Shown: positions 11,691-24,421, counted from the stretch's first letter. The stretch is DNA of 64,000 bases from Entomortierella parvispora (GCA_963573315.1 OY752143.1:682001-746000); one strand, 5' to 3'. A program made the numbers and translations. The notes: generated by a model not told the origin, from the sequence alone.

Positions 11691-12528
11691 ATGGGCACTG
11701 ATCATTACGAGAGCGCGTCCGATTTATCATCGCAAGAGGCAGGGTCTTCATCTACTGGTCAACGCCGTCGTCCCGCTCGCTCCAATGCAGGCACCAAGGC
11801 CAAGAAGCAAAAAACTCAAAATAACAAACCGGTGGTAGAGGCTCAGAGCGAAGGTGACATGGAGGAGGTAGTAGAGGAGAAAGAAGAGGAGGAGCAAGAG
11901 GAGGACGACCAGGAAGAAAATTCAACAGCCTATGCGGAACATGTGCACGCTATCCTGCAACTCGCGCTTCCCAAGGGGTCTATAGTCACAGAGGACGCGT
12001 TGGAAAGAGTATCCAGGGCATTTGGAGCCATTATCAAGGAAGTCAGCGCGTCTGCAGCGGCAACAGTGGCCGGCTTGTCTGGAAGCTCTACTCTCCACCG
12101 CACCGCTCGACAACCCCTGAAGAAGAAGGGCAAGGGTAAGCCTTTTTTTTTCTTCATCATTTTTTGTTCCAAATTTATCTCAATGGTTTGAACGAGACTG
12201 GGGGGAGAGGAAAAGTCCACACCTCTTGTTCCAAAAAAAAAAAAAAAAAAAAAATGTGTCCGTTTACACCACTAACCGCGTCTCTATGATAGCTTCCAAG
12301 TCGCCACAAATCAAAGGGGCAAAGCCAAAGAAGGTCGAGCCACTTGGAGAGAAATACGAGGTCGAAGCGATTACGGACCACCATCAAACTCCAGCTGGTC
12401 GTTGTCGATTCCTGATCAAGTGGAAAGGATACCCCTTATCCGATTGTACATGGGAACCTTTGTCAGCCCTGACCGGCTGCCAGGAACTCCTTGCGGATTA
12501 TGTAAAGCTCCACGATATCACCCTCTAA
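11691..12528 (+). CDS. Chromodomain protein
   Basis: Predicted chromatin reader of methylated histone tails. Exons 11691-12135 and 12293-12528 give 226 residues. The N-terminal 75 residues are Ser- and Lys-rich, then strongly acidic (Glu runs). Residues about 85-130 form an Ala-rich predicted helical segment (AEHVHAILQLALPKGSIV) of unknown type. The C-terminal exon is almost entirely a chromodomain: YEVEAITDHH, CRFLIKWKGYPLSDCTWEP, then a closing helix. The aromatic-cage positions (Tyr at the start, Trp in IKWKG, Tyr after it) are kept. No chromoshadow domain follows, so it is not a complete HP1. It diverges from STEEP1 over 289 bp. Confidence 0.9.
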
Positions 12529-13192
12529 AAAACTCGGATCGAAACCATCCTGTTTCTTTCTCTCCACTCCCCTTGACCTCTTTTCCTCTCTACCCTTCCC
12601 TTCCCTATCCCTCTATCCTTTACTTCGGCTCCATGCTTCCCATCTATTGTTACCTGCCTAGTCTCGCTCCCCCCTTGTTTTTTTTTGTAATTGTATTAGG
12701 TTCGAGCAGACTAGCAAAAAATACAAAAAAAAATCTCTTTCTCTTTCTCCCTCCAAAGTCCTCTTTGCACGCCGACGCACATTGTCGAAACTTCTCGTGC
12801 CTTGGCAAACATATCATGGCACATATTGATTTAATGTCACTTTCGACTTTATTTGTCGTCTATTGAGAGAAATAACTATATACACAATTAGGGTAAATAT
12901 ACCAACAAGAACTATGAACAACGAACAAGAAGGGGGGATGAAGGAGCTTGTATCGGGAATGGGGCGTTATAATCATTAGAGGTCGGAAAAAAAAGGAATG
13001 GGTCGTTATTGACGCGAGGAAAAAAAAAAGATCGAGAAATATGAAGCGAGAGAGCTGATGTAGAGGTGGTGATGGGTGACGGGCTCATTATGGACATTAT
13101 GGACATTATGGACATATAGACATTATTGAAACCAAGAGGTGGACGAAAAAAATAACCAGTTTTTCACTGCCCCTCCCCTTTGTCTTTTCTCT
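12529..13192. other. Convergent intergenic spacer
   Basis: A 3'-UTR region between two converging genes, with C/T-rich then A/T-rich composition. I see no gene in it, only one short tandem repeat listed separately. Confidence 0.6.
13086..13112. repeat. 9-bp tandem repeat (CATTATGGA)x3
   Basis: Three perfect copies of a 9-bp unit followed by a degenerate fourth, just downstream of the PX-PB1 gene. Confidence 0.85.
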
Positions 13193-16100
13193 TCAAACAT
13201 TGCAGCGAAGAGTCACCTTGTGGTTTCGAGATCCAAGAATAGCTGTGTGAAGATCCTCATCCGTTTTTAAAGGAGTGGTCCCAGCCGACTCGACTGAAGA
13301 AGTGGCCAAGGCTGTAGCCGAGGTTCCTGAAGCAGACGCGACACTGGACCAGATCAACTCAAACGTTTCCGGAAGTTGAATGTTGGACTTGAGGAGCTTG
13401 GACCGAACACGCGCTTGCAGGTCAGACAAGGTCAAAACAAAATCCTTGTCTTCGACCACCTGCAGAGCCACAATCGTATCCGCGTCCATGACAATCTTAA
13501 AAGTGGTTATCAAAGAAGAAGAGGGAGTAGGCGAAGGGATAGGGGACGAAGAGAGAGAACCGCCTCCTCCTGCAGTGCCCAAGATTGAATGAAGAGGCAG
13601 AGGCCGAACAGGAAAGATTCCCGAGCTTGGGACTGTCAGACTGGCTTTACGACCTCCTACTAAATGCTGAGGTGGTGGTTGATGGGCCGTCTTCTTCAAA
13701 ATCCCGACTGGCTGCTTGGTTGTCATGGGGGGCGAGTGGGGTCCAGATTCGCGACGGGGATAGCGTTTCTTGGTAAGGGTTGTTGTCACAGTAGTTCCAG
13801 CTGGGAAAGAGCCAGGCACAGGTGAGGTGTGATCCATGTCTGACGACGAAAGCGCGACCGAGGATGCAAGAGATCCTCTCTTTGGCAGGGGCTTTCTCGG
13901 ATCGCCTCGATTTGTATTTTGTGTCCCTGCCCTTTGCAAAACAGGACTGGACTCTCTCGGAGCAGAGATCACCATCCTGGGGACAAGACCCGAAGGCGCC
14001 GAAACTGAATGCGTCATTCCCTTTCTCTTTGGTGGAATCATCGCAGTAGAATCAGATAAAGTCGTGTCCTCAGTCGATGATGATGTAGGCTTGACTTTGG
14101 ATGGAGGAAGGTTCAGAACTGGGACAACTCTCTGATGTTCCAACAGCGCTCTTGCAGACATCGTGTTGGACCTTTTGACCGCCGCCGCGGCTGCAGCCGA
14201 CTCCTTCTTCAGAAAGGATCGACCAAGTTCAACAGGTACGAACGGTGAGTTTGTAGCGCCAGACGCTCCTAGGATCGAAGGCGATTGCTGTCCAGAAATC
14301 TTGATCAATGAATGGAGATGTGTATTCGTCTCTGAATTGGGGTCGACTCGGTTCCAAGGTGCAATCAAGGGTGCAGTCGTAGGTATCGCGCCGGTGGACG
14401 ATGTAAAGGAAGCCGGTGTTCCAGATGAGACAGACATTGACCGACCACCGAACCCTCCAGTTCCCAATCTACCCTGAGGTTGTTCAGCGTTGGTCGCAGT
14501 TGAACTCTTTGTCATTGTGATTCCTCCAAAACTAGACTCCATGGTCGGATATTCCTCGCCCCACATATTCAATGTGGGCATGGTCTTGGATTGTGACATT
14601 GTCAATTTCAGGGGCCGGGGCCTTTCCTCAGAAGTCAACTCTGATGCCCGAATGTCGAAAGGATTGGGTTCTTCAACAGAAGGACTGCTGACTCTGCTTC
14701 CGTGGCTGACTAGCGAGCTGGATCCATCTCCAGGGGAAATGGGGCTGACTGGTGAGATTGGGGCAGCTCGATTGTTTGCTGAAGACTCTGGGGTGCTAAT
14801 AGAGGACGGGATTCTGTTCCAAGGTGGGATGACATTTCTGGACGAGAGTGGCTGCATGCTGACTTCAGTACGGAAGACGGCCGTTTTGGACCTCTTCATC
14901 ACCTTGGCCCTCATAGGTTGTGCCGACGATGAACCAAGACCACCGACGATTACAGGGGATGGCGAAAACGAAGAGCCGGAGGAAGAAGATACATGAGAGG
15001 AGAGCACCGAGCTTTGAGATCCACTGCGTTGATCCTGCTGTAGTTGCTGTTGCTGTGATGAGGAAGTGGTAGAAATATGGGAACGTCGGAGGGATTTGAA
15101 CTTTTTAAGAGTTCGAGTGGCAATATCATCCACGAGCGGGCGACCATTCTCTGCCGTTGGTCCATACTCGACAGTTTCTTCTATAATTGACGCGGATTCT
15201 GTTTCGTCAATGACCGTTGGGGAGGTCATCTCTGAATCAAAGTCCCCAGAAAATGATTCTCTAGACATGGCAACGGGATTCGGGGAGAGAGCTGGGGATG
15301 CCAGGTAGGTGTCGTGGCTTTCAAAGTCAGGGTGGCGAGTGTTGCTCTGAAGGTGTAGTCTTCCTGGTTTGTTGTCGATGGTTGACAAAAGCGTAGTCGT
15401 GGTTGTGAAGACTGGCGAGGATGGCATGGGGGCTGAGACTGAATGATGGAGGGAAAGTGAGGGGGAAGATAAGGAAGAGGAAGAGGAGAAGGACAGGGAG
15501 GTTTGGGCCGTTGTTCGGTTGGGATGCAAGGCAGCACTAATGATGGCCTGGATATCCTCTTCATTAACCTTGTTTCCATACTCCATTCTGCTTGTTGGGC
15601 CTATCGCGTGCACCCTGCTTGCACCCGATCCTTGGCTTTGTTTACTTTGCTTTGTATCGTTAGTCAGGGCAGGCAAGACTCCCGCATCGGTCTGGGATAC
15701 CGTCGTCTCAGCCACCGCTGTACCAGTACAGCCAGCACCAGCTGCGGGCGTAGTCGTGATTCCAGAATGCAGGGCGAGCGGGTCCCGGTCTTCTTGACTG
15801 AGGTGCATCTCCATGTCTGTCTTCCAAATACCAAAGAACTCGGCAACGAGTCGCGACTGGGCCATGATTGGTCCCAGGGCGAACAGCTCTGCCAGGTATC
15901 GATCCAACTCCTCCTTGCGCTGCAAACAGGCAGCCTTGGTCGCAAACAGGACTAGTTTTGATCTCAATCGAGGCAATGCCACCGTTGCATCCCCATGGTC
16001 CAATGCCCCTGCCCCTGTTGGATCGTTGGGCGCGGACGTCGCAGTCGCCGATGCAGGGGTAGCAGACTTTGTGACCATGGGGTGATTTCCCGCTACACCA

Positions 16101-18218
16101 AGGCTGTGTCCACGGATAGAATCCAAGATCGCACTCGAAAAAGGGTCCCCTTTGTATGCGAGAGTCCTATGCGTACCGTTCTCCTACATTGCAAAAAAAG
16201 AAAAAGGGAACGCGCGGTTCAACAACAGTGAGAAAGCCAATTGCTAGTCACCAAAAAAAAAAAAACGCAGACTCTTTCTCCAACAAGGACAGCAACATTG
16301 CAGCATTCAAAGTTAAGGGGAAGGGCAGATAAGAAAAAAAAGTGCCAAAGAAAAAAAAAAAAAAAAAAAAAAAGGCAAGCAAAGGCAAAGCAGAAAATAG
16401 AGGAGAGGCGTTCCTCGCAAGAAACGAATGTGTTTTGTCAAGGACGGTTTCCGTGTTGTTTCAAGACAACAATTTTCCACGATCGTGCAAAAGGAGAGTC
16501 GTGGGAGGAAAGGGGGGAAAGAGAGGAGCTACTTTGAAAGTCCTGAATCATCCTGCGCACTCCATCGAGCCTGGATCGTGCGTTTTTGTCGAGAGTCTTG
16601 CTGCAGGTCGTCGTTAGCTAATTGCATTTAGGATGCACCACCCATTTTGCAAACAGCCCCCTAACCAACCAAAGTGACACTTGCCCACCTCCCTGCCCCT
16701 TCTCCAATGGCTCATTGTTCAGGATCTGGTTCATCGCGTCTCCACGTTACTCGGGTGCTTACAAACACTTGGTCATTGACTATCATGCCCATCGAAAGTC
16801 CTGTTATTTTAGGGTGCCTGATCTGTGCTGTGTCTTCTCATCCCCCTTTCATTTTTTTTCCGTATCCCTTTCAGAAAGCATTCACGTTTCTCCAGAAACA
16901 GGGAAAAAAAACACGGTAGCGAATTCAAAGGGGGCTCCTGCAAGGGTTTGCGAAAAAGTCAAAAAGGAACGGAAGGCAGGAAGATAGTCCAATGAACCAT
17001 TGAATAAAAACAACAGGAGAGATGCCAACAGGGATCTTGCACAACAAGGAAAAGACGATTGAGAAAGTGGAAAATAGAAAAAAAAATAGAAACCTTTACA
17101 GACAATGCAGCACACGGTCTGGCCCCCCCCCCCCCCCCCCCAATTGCCTGATGGAAAAAAAGGCGCGATTTTTTGGGTAGAGGCAAGAGAGAGAGAGAGT
17201 ATGCGCCGCAGAGCCTTTGCGCCTGCATGCAAGGGAAGAGGAAAAAAGAGAACAGAGACAGAGGAAGAGAGAGGAGAGAAATGAACGGAGAGGAAAAGAG
17301 AATGCCATGGGCATTTGCTCTGACTATGCTTACGTTAACAACGCTGGGAGTCGCCGGAGGCTGATGAGGTGCGATCAGCTCTGGAAACTCATCCTCTAGT
17401 TGGTCTGCAAAGTCAACTACATCCTCGTAGCGTCGATAGATTCTGTATGGCTTTCTACGAATGGAGGTGGCAGAGTGAGCGTCAAGCCCACCGCTCTTGG
17501 AAGTCGCTCCAATGGTCGTGGAGGTCACAGAGGGTAGGATGAGGTCACAGGGTTGCACCTGGATGGTGTACCACGTCTTGGGATCAAGACCTTTGGTATT
17601 GTGCTGGTGCTGGTGCTGATGCTGGTGATGTTGCTCCATCAGAGGATGCGCTATCACGTTTGCGCTGAGCAATGGGGGTGCCAGCTTGACGCCAGAATAA
17701 AATGTGGTCGTCGTGGACGAAGAATGGTGTCCCTGTCCCATCGAGCCAGAGATGCTACCACCGGTAGAATCGGCGGCTGTGGACATGTGGGAAGGGTTCA
17801 TACCGAGGCTGCTGGCGCCCACATGAGCAAGCGTTGCAATTGCTGACGCTACTCCAGTCGTGGTTCGGTGCTGCTGACGGCCAGCCTTTGGAGAAGAATG
17901 CTGGAGGATAATGTTACTGTTGGAGCTGCTGAACTTGGAAGCATACTGACTGTGGTTGCCACTGTTGCTGTTGGTGCGACCACGCTGTCTCTCGCCCCTC
18001 TGTTGTTGCTCCTGTTGATGCGGTCGTTTCCCGCCCTCCAAATAGTTTGATCCAGAGAGATTTCTCTGTCGTTGCTGAAGCTGTGGCATAGGATGGTACA
18101 GAGTTTGTTTCTGCTGCTGCTGCTGCTGGGTCGAGTGATCAAATCCACGGTGGTGCGGAACATGATCGTGGACCATCATTGCAAGTTCAGATTGGGAGGA
18201 ACTGGCGGACGAAGACAT
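13193..18218 (-). CDS. PX and PB1 domain scaffold protein, Bem1/p40phox-like without SH3
   Basis: A large scaffold protein predicted to bind phosphoinositides and a PB1 partner. Two exons, 18218-17334 and 16183-13193, give 1291 residues. The N-terminal 200 residues are Gln/His/Ser low complexity. The PX domain begins near residue 215 (WYTIQVQPCDLILP, then RIYRRYEDVVDFADQLEDEFPEL). It is interrupted by the intron and a variable loop, and resumes with LPRLRSKLVLF and RKEELDRYLAELFAL. About 800 residues of Ser/Pro-rich disorder follow. The last about 100 residues are PB1-like (TFKIVMDADTIVALQV, TLSDLQARVRSKLL, closing KVTLRCNV). Yeast Bem1/Scd2 and p40phox join PX and PB1 with SH3 domains; I see none here. 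The 1,150-nt intron is the window's longest, so a missed small exon is possible. Confidence 0.8.
17123..17141 (+). repeat. C19 homopolymer in PX-PB1 intron
   Basis: Nineteen consecutive C on the plus strand (a G tract in the sense transcript), inside the long intron of the PX-PB1 gene. Such a run is also prone to assembly length error. Confidence 0.9.
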
Positions 18219-18675
18219 GCTTGCCCGAAGTGTCCACGGAAGGCAGATCTCTACGTTATCTTGAAGGTCGGAAATGCAATGGCTGTTTGGGTGGGGCGTA
18301 CGGTGATGTTAAAAGTCTGTATGGTAAGAAAAGTGGAGACAAGACGTCGACGAAAGTCAGCGGGGGGAGGAGAAGAGAGAGAAAGAGATGAAAGAGAGAG
18401 AGGAGGAGGCGACGTTCAGAATCATGGAGACGAACGAGAATAAAATTTAAAACAGAAAAAAAAAATCGCGTCGTCGCGCTCATTTTTTGGCTTCCAGGCT
18501 GTGAGGGTGCATGGTATAAAAAAAAAAAAAAAAAAGGGCGCGTCGGAGGGGAAGGGGGAACGGTACCTGCGCTGTGCGGTCAAGGACGCGCCTTTTTGGC
18601 TGCAGAGGTGAGATGGAGAGTGCAATGAGGATGAAGGAGATGGGCGGGAAGGGCGGGGAATGGAGGACTTGGAAG

Positions 18676-18707
<32 letters not shown>

Positions 18708-20206
18708 GAGCGAGTGCCGATAGTAGAGGTAGTGGCGGTAGTAGCTGGCTTCGTGCTCAGCGCAAGAGAAGAGGAGCAGGAGGAGAAACAAGAAGATGAG
18801 GAGGAAAGAAGTGAGGACCATGAAGACCCATGGAGGGGAATCTCATTCACACACCCCAGCAGCAGCCGGACAGAACTGGAATTCGCTCATCCCCTCCGAT
18901 CCCATGTCGCCACCTGGCCATGCACATTCATGACAACACACCCTGCCCCAATCCGAAGCTTGCAGCTTTTGGTTTTTTTTTCTCTCTTTGTCCTGCAAGC
19001 AAGCAAGCAGACAGGCAGGCAAGCAATCAAGCAAGCAGACAGGCAGGCAAGCAATCAAGCAAGCAGACAGGCAGGCAAGCAATCAAGCAAGCAGGCAAGC
19101 AGACAGCAGCCAACCATCCCAACCCAGCACACACCTACCCACAGCAGTGTGGCTTCTTGCGTTTGTTATTCCTGCGATCCATTGGCCGTGTCCGCCGATG
19201 GTCCTCTTATGCAAACGGCGAACAGTCAACAACACCCCTCTTGCGTCCACATGCCATTGGTTCACTCCTCTCTCTTTGCTCGCTCGACAAAAGTGCGCCA
19301 TCGGCCTTGACGAGCAATAATCTCGCACAGACCGGAAACCCCCCGATACGGAATGCCACAATAAATGGGGTCCAATACACGAACCCACTAACCCTAACCC
19401 TTCCACCCCTACTGCACTTCCTCCACTTCTCTCGCTCTTGTGTGTCTGACGGGAAAGAAGCGACTGTTCAACACCTCTGTCCTCTCGCCCTGACAAAGAC
19501 GTAAAACACACACAGACGCCTGTTCTGCCGCCAATGCATCGTGATTTGGATCACACTGCATGAAGACAAGAGGAGAACCGAAAGCAGACACCCGGTGGGT
19601 GTGTCATCTTTCGCCACCTGTGTCTCTGCCCCCCTGTTTTGCTTGGCTGCCCTGTTTGCTCTGTTGCAACTGCCAAAGTGAACGATAATCCACCCAAGCT
19701 CGATCGACCCACTGCAATCGGGTTGCCACCTCTGTTCCATCCCATCCCAAGCGATGTCATCCTATCGACTGTACCCTCCTGCCCTGCCTGTCCACATAGC
19801 CCCTCCTTCACTTTTGTTTTGCCAGCTCTTTTTCTTGCTTCCCTCACTGTGCTGTAAAGAACTGGTATAAGAACTGGTTCATGGAGGGCATCAGCAGTAA
19901 CAAAAGACAAAGGTCAAGACCCAATGCTTAGTTGACGATTCCTATCCTGAAATGAATCATCTGTGCCTTTGGCTATCCTCATCTCCCCTACCCACTGTCA
20001 TAAAGAGATGGTTTTCCTCAAAACGGCCGTGGTTGCATCTTTTCACTAACAGCTCGTCGACTGGAGATCGACAGCTTCCAGGTGCATCAATCCCGAAGCC
20101 ACTTGAGAATTGGATATGGCCCAAAACTATAAAAGTCGCCTTTGGCTCTATTTTGACCCTGTTCTGGCCATTTCCTTTATTTACACATTCTCTCCTGTGC
20201 TTTTTT
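18219..20206. other. Gene-poor region with microsatellites
   Basis: Nearly 2 kb without a convincing gene. It contains a (GA)n run near 18686-18710, A17 near 18518-18535, a 28-bp minisatellite at 19001 and a short telomere-like CTAACCCTAACCCT at 19388-19401. Open frames across the repeat are low-complexity by-products of it. The left part presumably holds the PX-PB1 promoter. Confidence 0.55.
19001..19108. repeat. 28-bp minisatellite, three perfect units
   Basis: Three identical 28-bp units (19001-19028, 19029-19056, 19057-19084), then a partial unit to about 19108. Each unit is itself built from AAGC/AGAC/AGGC tetramers, suggesting growth from a tetranucleotide repeat. Confidence 0.9.
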
Positions 20207-20596
20207 TTACTGCACGCCACTCTGTGATGGGAATTGATCGGTGTGGCTCAATATCCACTGTTGACACTCTTCCTTGGAGGATTCTGACTGACGAAGTTGC
20301 CAGCTCATTAAAGTTCGAAGATAGTCTGTAATCTCTGGTCCTGGTCGAACTCCCAGCAGCTTGGTCATTTCCTTGCCCTGTGCGGAGAAAGTCGTGGTCA
20401 TGGTGCAACCTGCGGGTCAATAAAAAAAAACGTGATAGGTGTGACATAAACACAAAAGCAAGAGATGAGATGCTTACATCGACGAGGTACTTCCAACCAA
20501 AGCAGTGCTGGATCTTGTACGACTCTGCTTTTGAAAGAAACGAATTGTACTTTGCAATAGTCGATCGAACATCATCATCTAACAGAACGACACGGC

Positions 20597-20627
<31 letters not shown>

Positions 20628-22594
20628 ATTTTTAGAGGGTACACCTTTGAGAAATCGAGGAGCCTTCTTCAGCAAAGCGAGCTTACCAAGAAGACCCAGC
20701 TTGAGATTATCAAACTTTGAAAGAAGCTCTGCCGCAAGAGCCAGAATAAAAGCACAAGGCCACTTTCTGCCCACGACAACAATGAATCCAATGTCCCGAA
20801 TGGCCATACCCATCTCTGATCGTTCCTTTTGGACTGTTTCCTCATCAGAGGCCCGGCTCGTTGAAATGGAGGATACCACACGCTGCACTGCTTCAAGACT
20901 CTCCACGAGCTTGGTCACAATCTCAATGTCAAGATTTCGACCCTTGAGGCTATACCGCAGAATCCACGACGCAGCAGGCATGAACTTTTTGTTGACTTTG
21001 GCAAACACATCACGGTAAGGATAAAGCATGCCGGCGAGGATCAAGTTTCGATGGCCCAACTTCACTGGATCCTGCTCCATCTCCTTGGTGATAATTGTTG
21101 GAATATGGAGTGGAATCGCGGGTTGGCTCATCACAACTGGGTATAAATGGCTGATCAAATCGGGGAACGATCGAATGTGCTGCAGAAGCACCTCCTGCTC
21201 TCGGTCGGCCTCAGGTTGGAGCTCGACTTTACCGGCACTATCCTTGTCCCCGCCTGGGATTTCTCGACTGGGATGAATCTTCATAATCCATTCCAAGATC
21301 CAAACGAGCTTAAACGCTTCGTCAATATCGCCTATTTCGCCTACAATCTCTGTCGTACCCTTTGAGGCCGTATTCAACTCTGGTGGAGAAAAAACGACAT
21401 CGTACAGTCCCAGTTCGTTCAACAGTCTGATTGCTGTACTGCGGCCAGCGCCATCATCAATCATCTTGTCCAATTCGGCGCCAATTCTCTCTTTAGAAAT
21501 CTTGGTCTTCAGGACCTGCTTGATCCGTGGATCTAAAATGGCCTGTTTCGTTTCTTCAGAGATCTCAAAGTGGAATCGTGATGCAAAGCGGATACAGCGC
21601 ATCACTCGCAGTGGATCCTGCGAAAATGTGGTGTACGGCTCAAGCGGAGTGCGGATCAATCCTTGCTGAAGATCGTGCAATCCTTTCCCAGTAAAATCTT
21701 CCACGGTATGGGTGTGAATGTTGTAGAAAAGTGCATTGATAGTGATATCACGACGTTCCGCATCCTCAGAAGGCGTCCCAAAAGTCTAGATAGCAGGGAA
21801 AATGGTTTTGTCAAAAAGATGATCCTTTCAACTGCAGCCTGAAAGTAGATTAATAACAACAACAGAGCTATTCCGTACGATTTCTGTTGGAATCCGACTC
21901 TCGTCATCATACACCTCGGAGCGCAGGTTCACAAAGTCCAACGGCATTCCTAAGACGACCATGGTGGCGGTCTCGAGATGTTTGGACTTCTCGGGGTTGG
22001 TGGCAATCTTGGCAATGGTCCGTTTTTGATGTCCAAGAGATTGCATATAGTCGTTTACCAGGGTCGCGAATTCGAAGCCCATCATGGTGTCCAATCCGAT
22101 GTCTAAATCATGACACGAAAGGCCCAGGAGCTATAAGCGATACAGGTGACCATTAGTGTTGTTGCTTATAATGGGGTTGACAAACTGTTCGACATTCGAT
22201 TGAGCAAACTGACCTTGTCACGAACCCAACCTCCAGCAATACGAAGCTGAACTTTCTTGCCTTCCTTGGCTTCATAGTTCCTTGCCACTTCATCCAAAAC
22301 TTTGCAAATTTCCGCCTCTTGGTCAGTTAGCTCAATAACCATCTGTCGTGGCTCCTGCGATGCCGATCCTTCGGTCTCCTCAGAACTTTCACGACGTTTT
22401 ACCACGGGCCGCTTGAAGAAGACGCTGGTTCCATAGGTCACAAGCTCAGTGCGAGGGGCTTTCGCGATCGCGTCTGGCTCTGTCAGCGAGATGTCTAGCG
22501 AGGCTCTTCTCTTTATCCCTGCAGCTGTTGGTAGCGGGTCTAAGACCGCGCCATCTGCCTGGGTGTCGGCAGCCTTATATGGCGCCATGTCCAT
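20207..22594 (-). CDS. CCA1: CCA-adding tRNA nucleotidyltransferase
   Basis: Adds or repairs the 3' CCA of tRNAs in nucleus/cytosol and mitochondria. Exons 22594-22214, 22130-21879, 21785-20645, 20578-20478 and 20377-20207 give 681 residues. Class II nucleotidyltransferase motifs: RIAGGWVRD, then CHDLDIGLD (metal-binding DxD), AERRDITINALFY, VEDFTGKGLHDL and the nucleotide-reading region DPLRVMRCIRFASRFHF. The C-terminal half is the tRNA-binding helical body. The last-but-one intron holds a 28-nt T tract in sense orientation. The first ATG (22594) leaves no obvious mitochondrial presequence, but the frame stays open for roughly 100 codons upstream without any ATG, so a non-AUG start for a mitochondrial form is conceivable. 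Confidence 0.95.
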
Positions 22595-22992
22595 GTGCTT
22601 CCCTTCCAATATGGCGGAAAAAGTTGGTGGCAAATTGAAAAGCCAAAGAGCTGGTTGCCGGTGCGACGGCTGAGAACGGCCGTGGAGCGAAGGTGATGTT
22701 GCAAGGGTATTGAGCGTGTAGCGAATATGCCAAGAGTCCGAGCGGTGAGTGCAGGCAGGTAATGGACAAGGATGGTTGACAAAGGAGCGAGGGAATGGAG
22801 AGGCAATGAATGCTCCAGCACAGAGAGCAGGCGCGAGGTGTCTTCGCCCAAAGGGTCTCTGGGCCGTGAGAGCGTGCGAGCGGGGATTGGTGGCTTGTGT
22901 TTACTAGGCCTTTTTCTTTTTTTTTCTTGGGCGTTGTGCATGCCTTCTGCGCATTGAACCCGAGTCTTTCAACTACACATCCATACCACAAC
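22595..22992. promoter_or_regulatory. Divergent promoter CCA1 / SLX9
   Basis: A 398-bp spacer between divergent start codons. The part nearest CCA1 stays open in the CCA1 frame back to about 22890, without an ATG. No other feature is seen. Confidence 0.5.
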
Positions 22993-23838
22993 ATGCCAAA
23001 GGTCAAAGCATCCAAGAGTCGTGTCCATCACAAGGCTGTCGGCGGCAAGGAGGCCGTTGCTGCTTCGGCAGCTGCAGCTGCAGCTCCCAAGCCCGTCGCT
23101 ACTCTCGAATCAATGCAGCAAATGAAGGAGCAATTTGGACTCGAGTTTGAAGACGACAAGGTCGACAAGAAAGACAAGCGCAAGATGAGACACGACAAGT
23201 GGATGTCAAGTACGTAGTCAGTGCAGACAACAGGGCTCATGGGGGACATGAAAACACGGAATGCTTGCAGCAGAATGAGACCAGAGTTGTACTTTGGTGG
23301 CAAAATTGTGCTGATGTGGAGATGTCTAATTCTGTCTGTTTCGCACAACTATTAGAATTGGAGGCAACCTATAGCCCTGACAAGAAGAAGAAGAAGGCTC
23401 CACAAACACTATCAGTTGACTTTGGATCCTTTCACAGCGCCCTCACCAATCTGGAGCCCACTCCTGTTACAGCAGCCACAAAGTCAAAATCAAAGTCCAA
23501 GGCACCAGCACCAGCGCCAGTAACCTCCGCTGTTCATCACCAGCAATTTACTATCCATTCAGACTCCTCGAAGCCTTTGCAATCAAAGAAGGCCAAGAAA
23601 AAGGCTGCGTAAGTTGGATTGCTTCCGAATCATTAGAGGTTTGGATACGGCTAATTAACAATTGTCACATTTTCCTATCGTTAGTATGCAGGAAATCCTT
23701 CGATTCCAGAACGTATTGGCGCACCCAGCGTTCAAGAGTAACCCTCTATTGACCATTCAGCAGCATGTCAAAAATACCATGGAAATGGCGCCCCCAGAGC
23801 CAGCGGTCGCCGGCGCTCCTGAGCTCATGGAGGATTAA
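22993..23838 (+). CDS. SLX9: Ribosome biogenesis protein Slx9 (FAM207A)
   Basis: Slx9 is a nucleolar factor for 18S rRNA processing and pre-40S export. Exons 22993-23209, 23356-23608 and 23685-23838 give 207 residues. The N-terminal basic/Ala segment is followed by the family core KKDKRKMRHDKWMSKLEATYS, split by the first intron. The middle is Lys/Pro/Ala-rich. The C-terminal conserved motif is EILRFQNVLAHPAFKSNP followed by LLTIQQHVKN. Size and the two-block pattern match the family. It diverges from CCA1. Confidence 0.88.
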
Positions 23839-24421
23839 TTACATTGTACAATACATAACATAACATTAAATTTGCATCAAAGGAAGGTCCATCGTTAAAG
23901 GACTGTTAGACACCAGGGACTCAAACTGGTTGCCCGGGAATGTGGTATTGCCTTCAATAACAGGATCACAAGGTGCGATTGCAACAATGTCAAGTATTCA
24001 GCTACACGTATCGAAGTGAGTGGCGTTAAGAGAGAAGGCTGGGTCAGGCTACAAGTGGCCAATCGGAGAATTTCTTGATCAAAAAAAAAAAAAAAAAAAG
24101 GAGAGAGAGGAGGAAACGATGGCCTGCCTGCTAAACAATTTAGGAATAGTCAGTCGTGAAAATGCGGGAGACCACCGTGAGTGGGGTTCGAGGTGTATTG
24201 ATGAGGACCAGCCCTTTGCTTATTTGTTACAAAAAGCGGGTGGAATGTCGCCATTCTTTTTCTTTCTCTCTTTTCTTTCCCCAGCGCCCCAACTCTTCCC
24301 TCTTTTCCACATATCCTCCACTCCATTCTTCCACTCAGTTCTCATTCACCACAGGTTTCTCGATACCCCACCCCAGCCCGCAGCAGCAGCCATCCTTCTC
24401 TCGAGTTGCCTACTATTGACC
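23839..24421. promoter_or_regulatory. Spacer upstream of heme oxygenase
   Basis: About 580 bp holding the SLX9 3' UTR and the heme oxygenase promoter, with an A18 run near 24081 and a C/T-rich stretch before the start. No gene seen. Confidence 0.5.

Noticed and set aside
18660..19504. Plus-strand frames across the minisatellite reading Gln/Ala/Ser repeats
   Set aside because: They are translations of the 28-bp repeat in several frames and have no flanking conserved protein.
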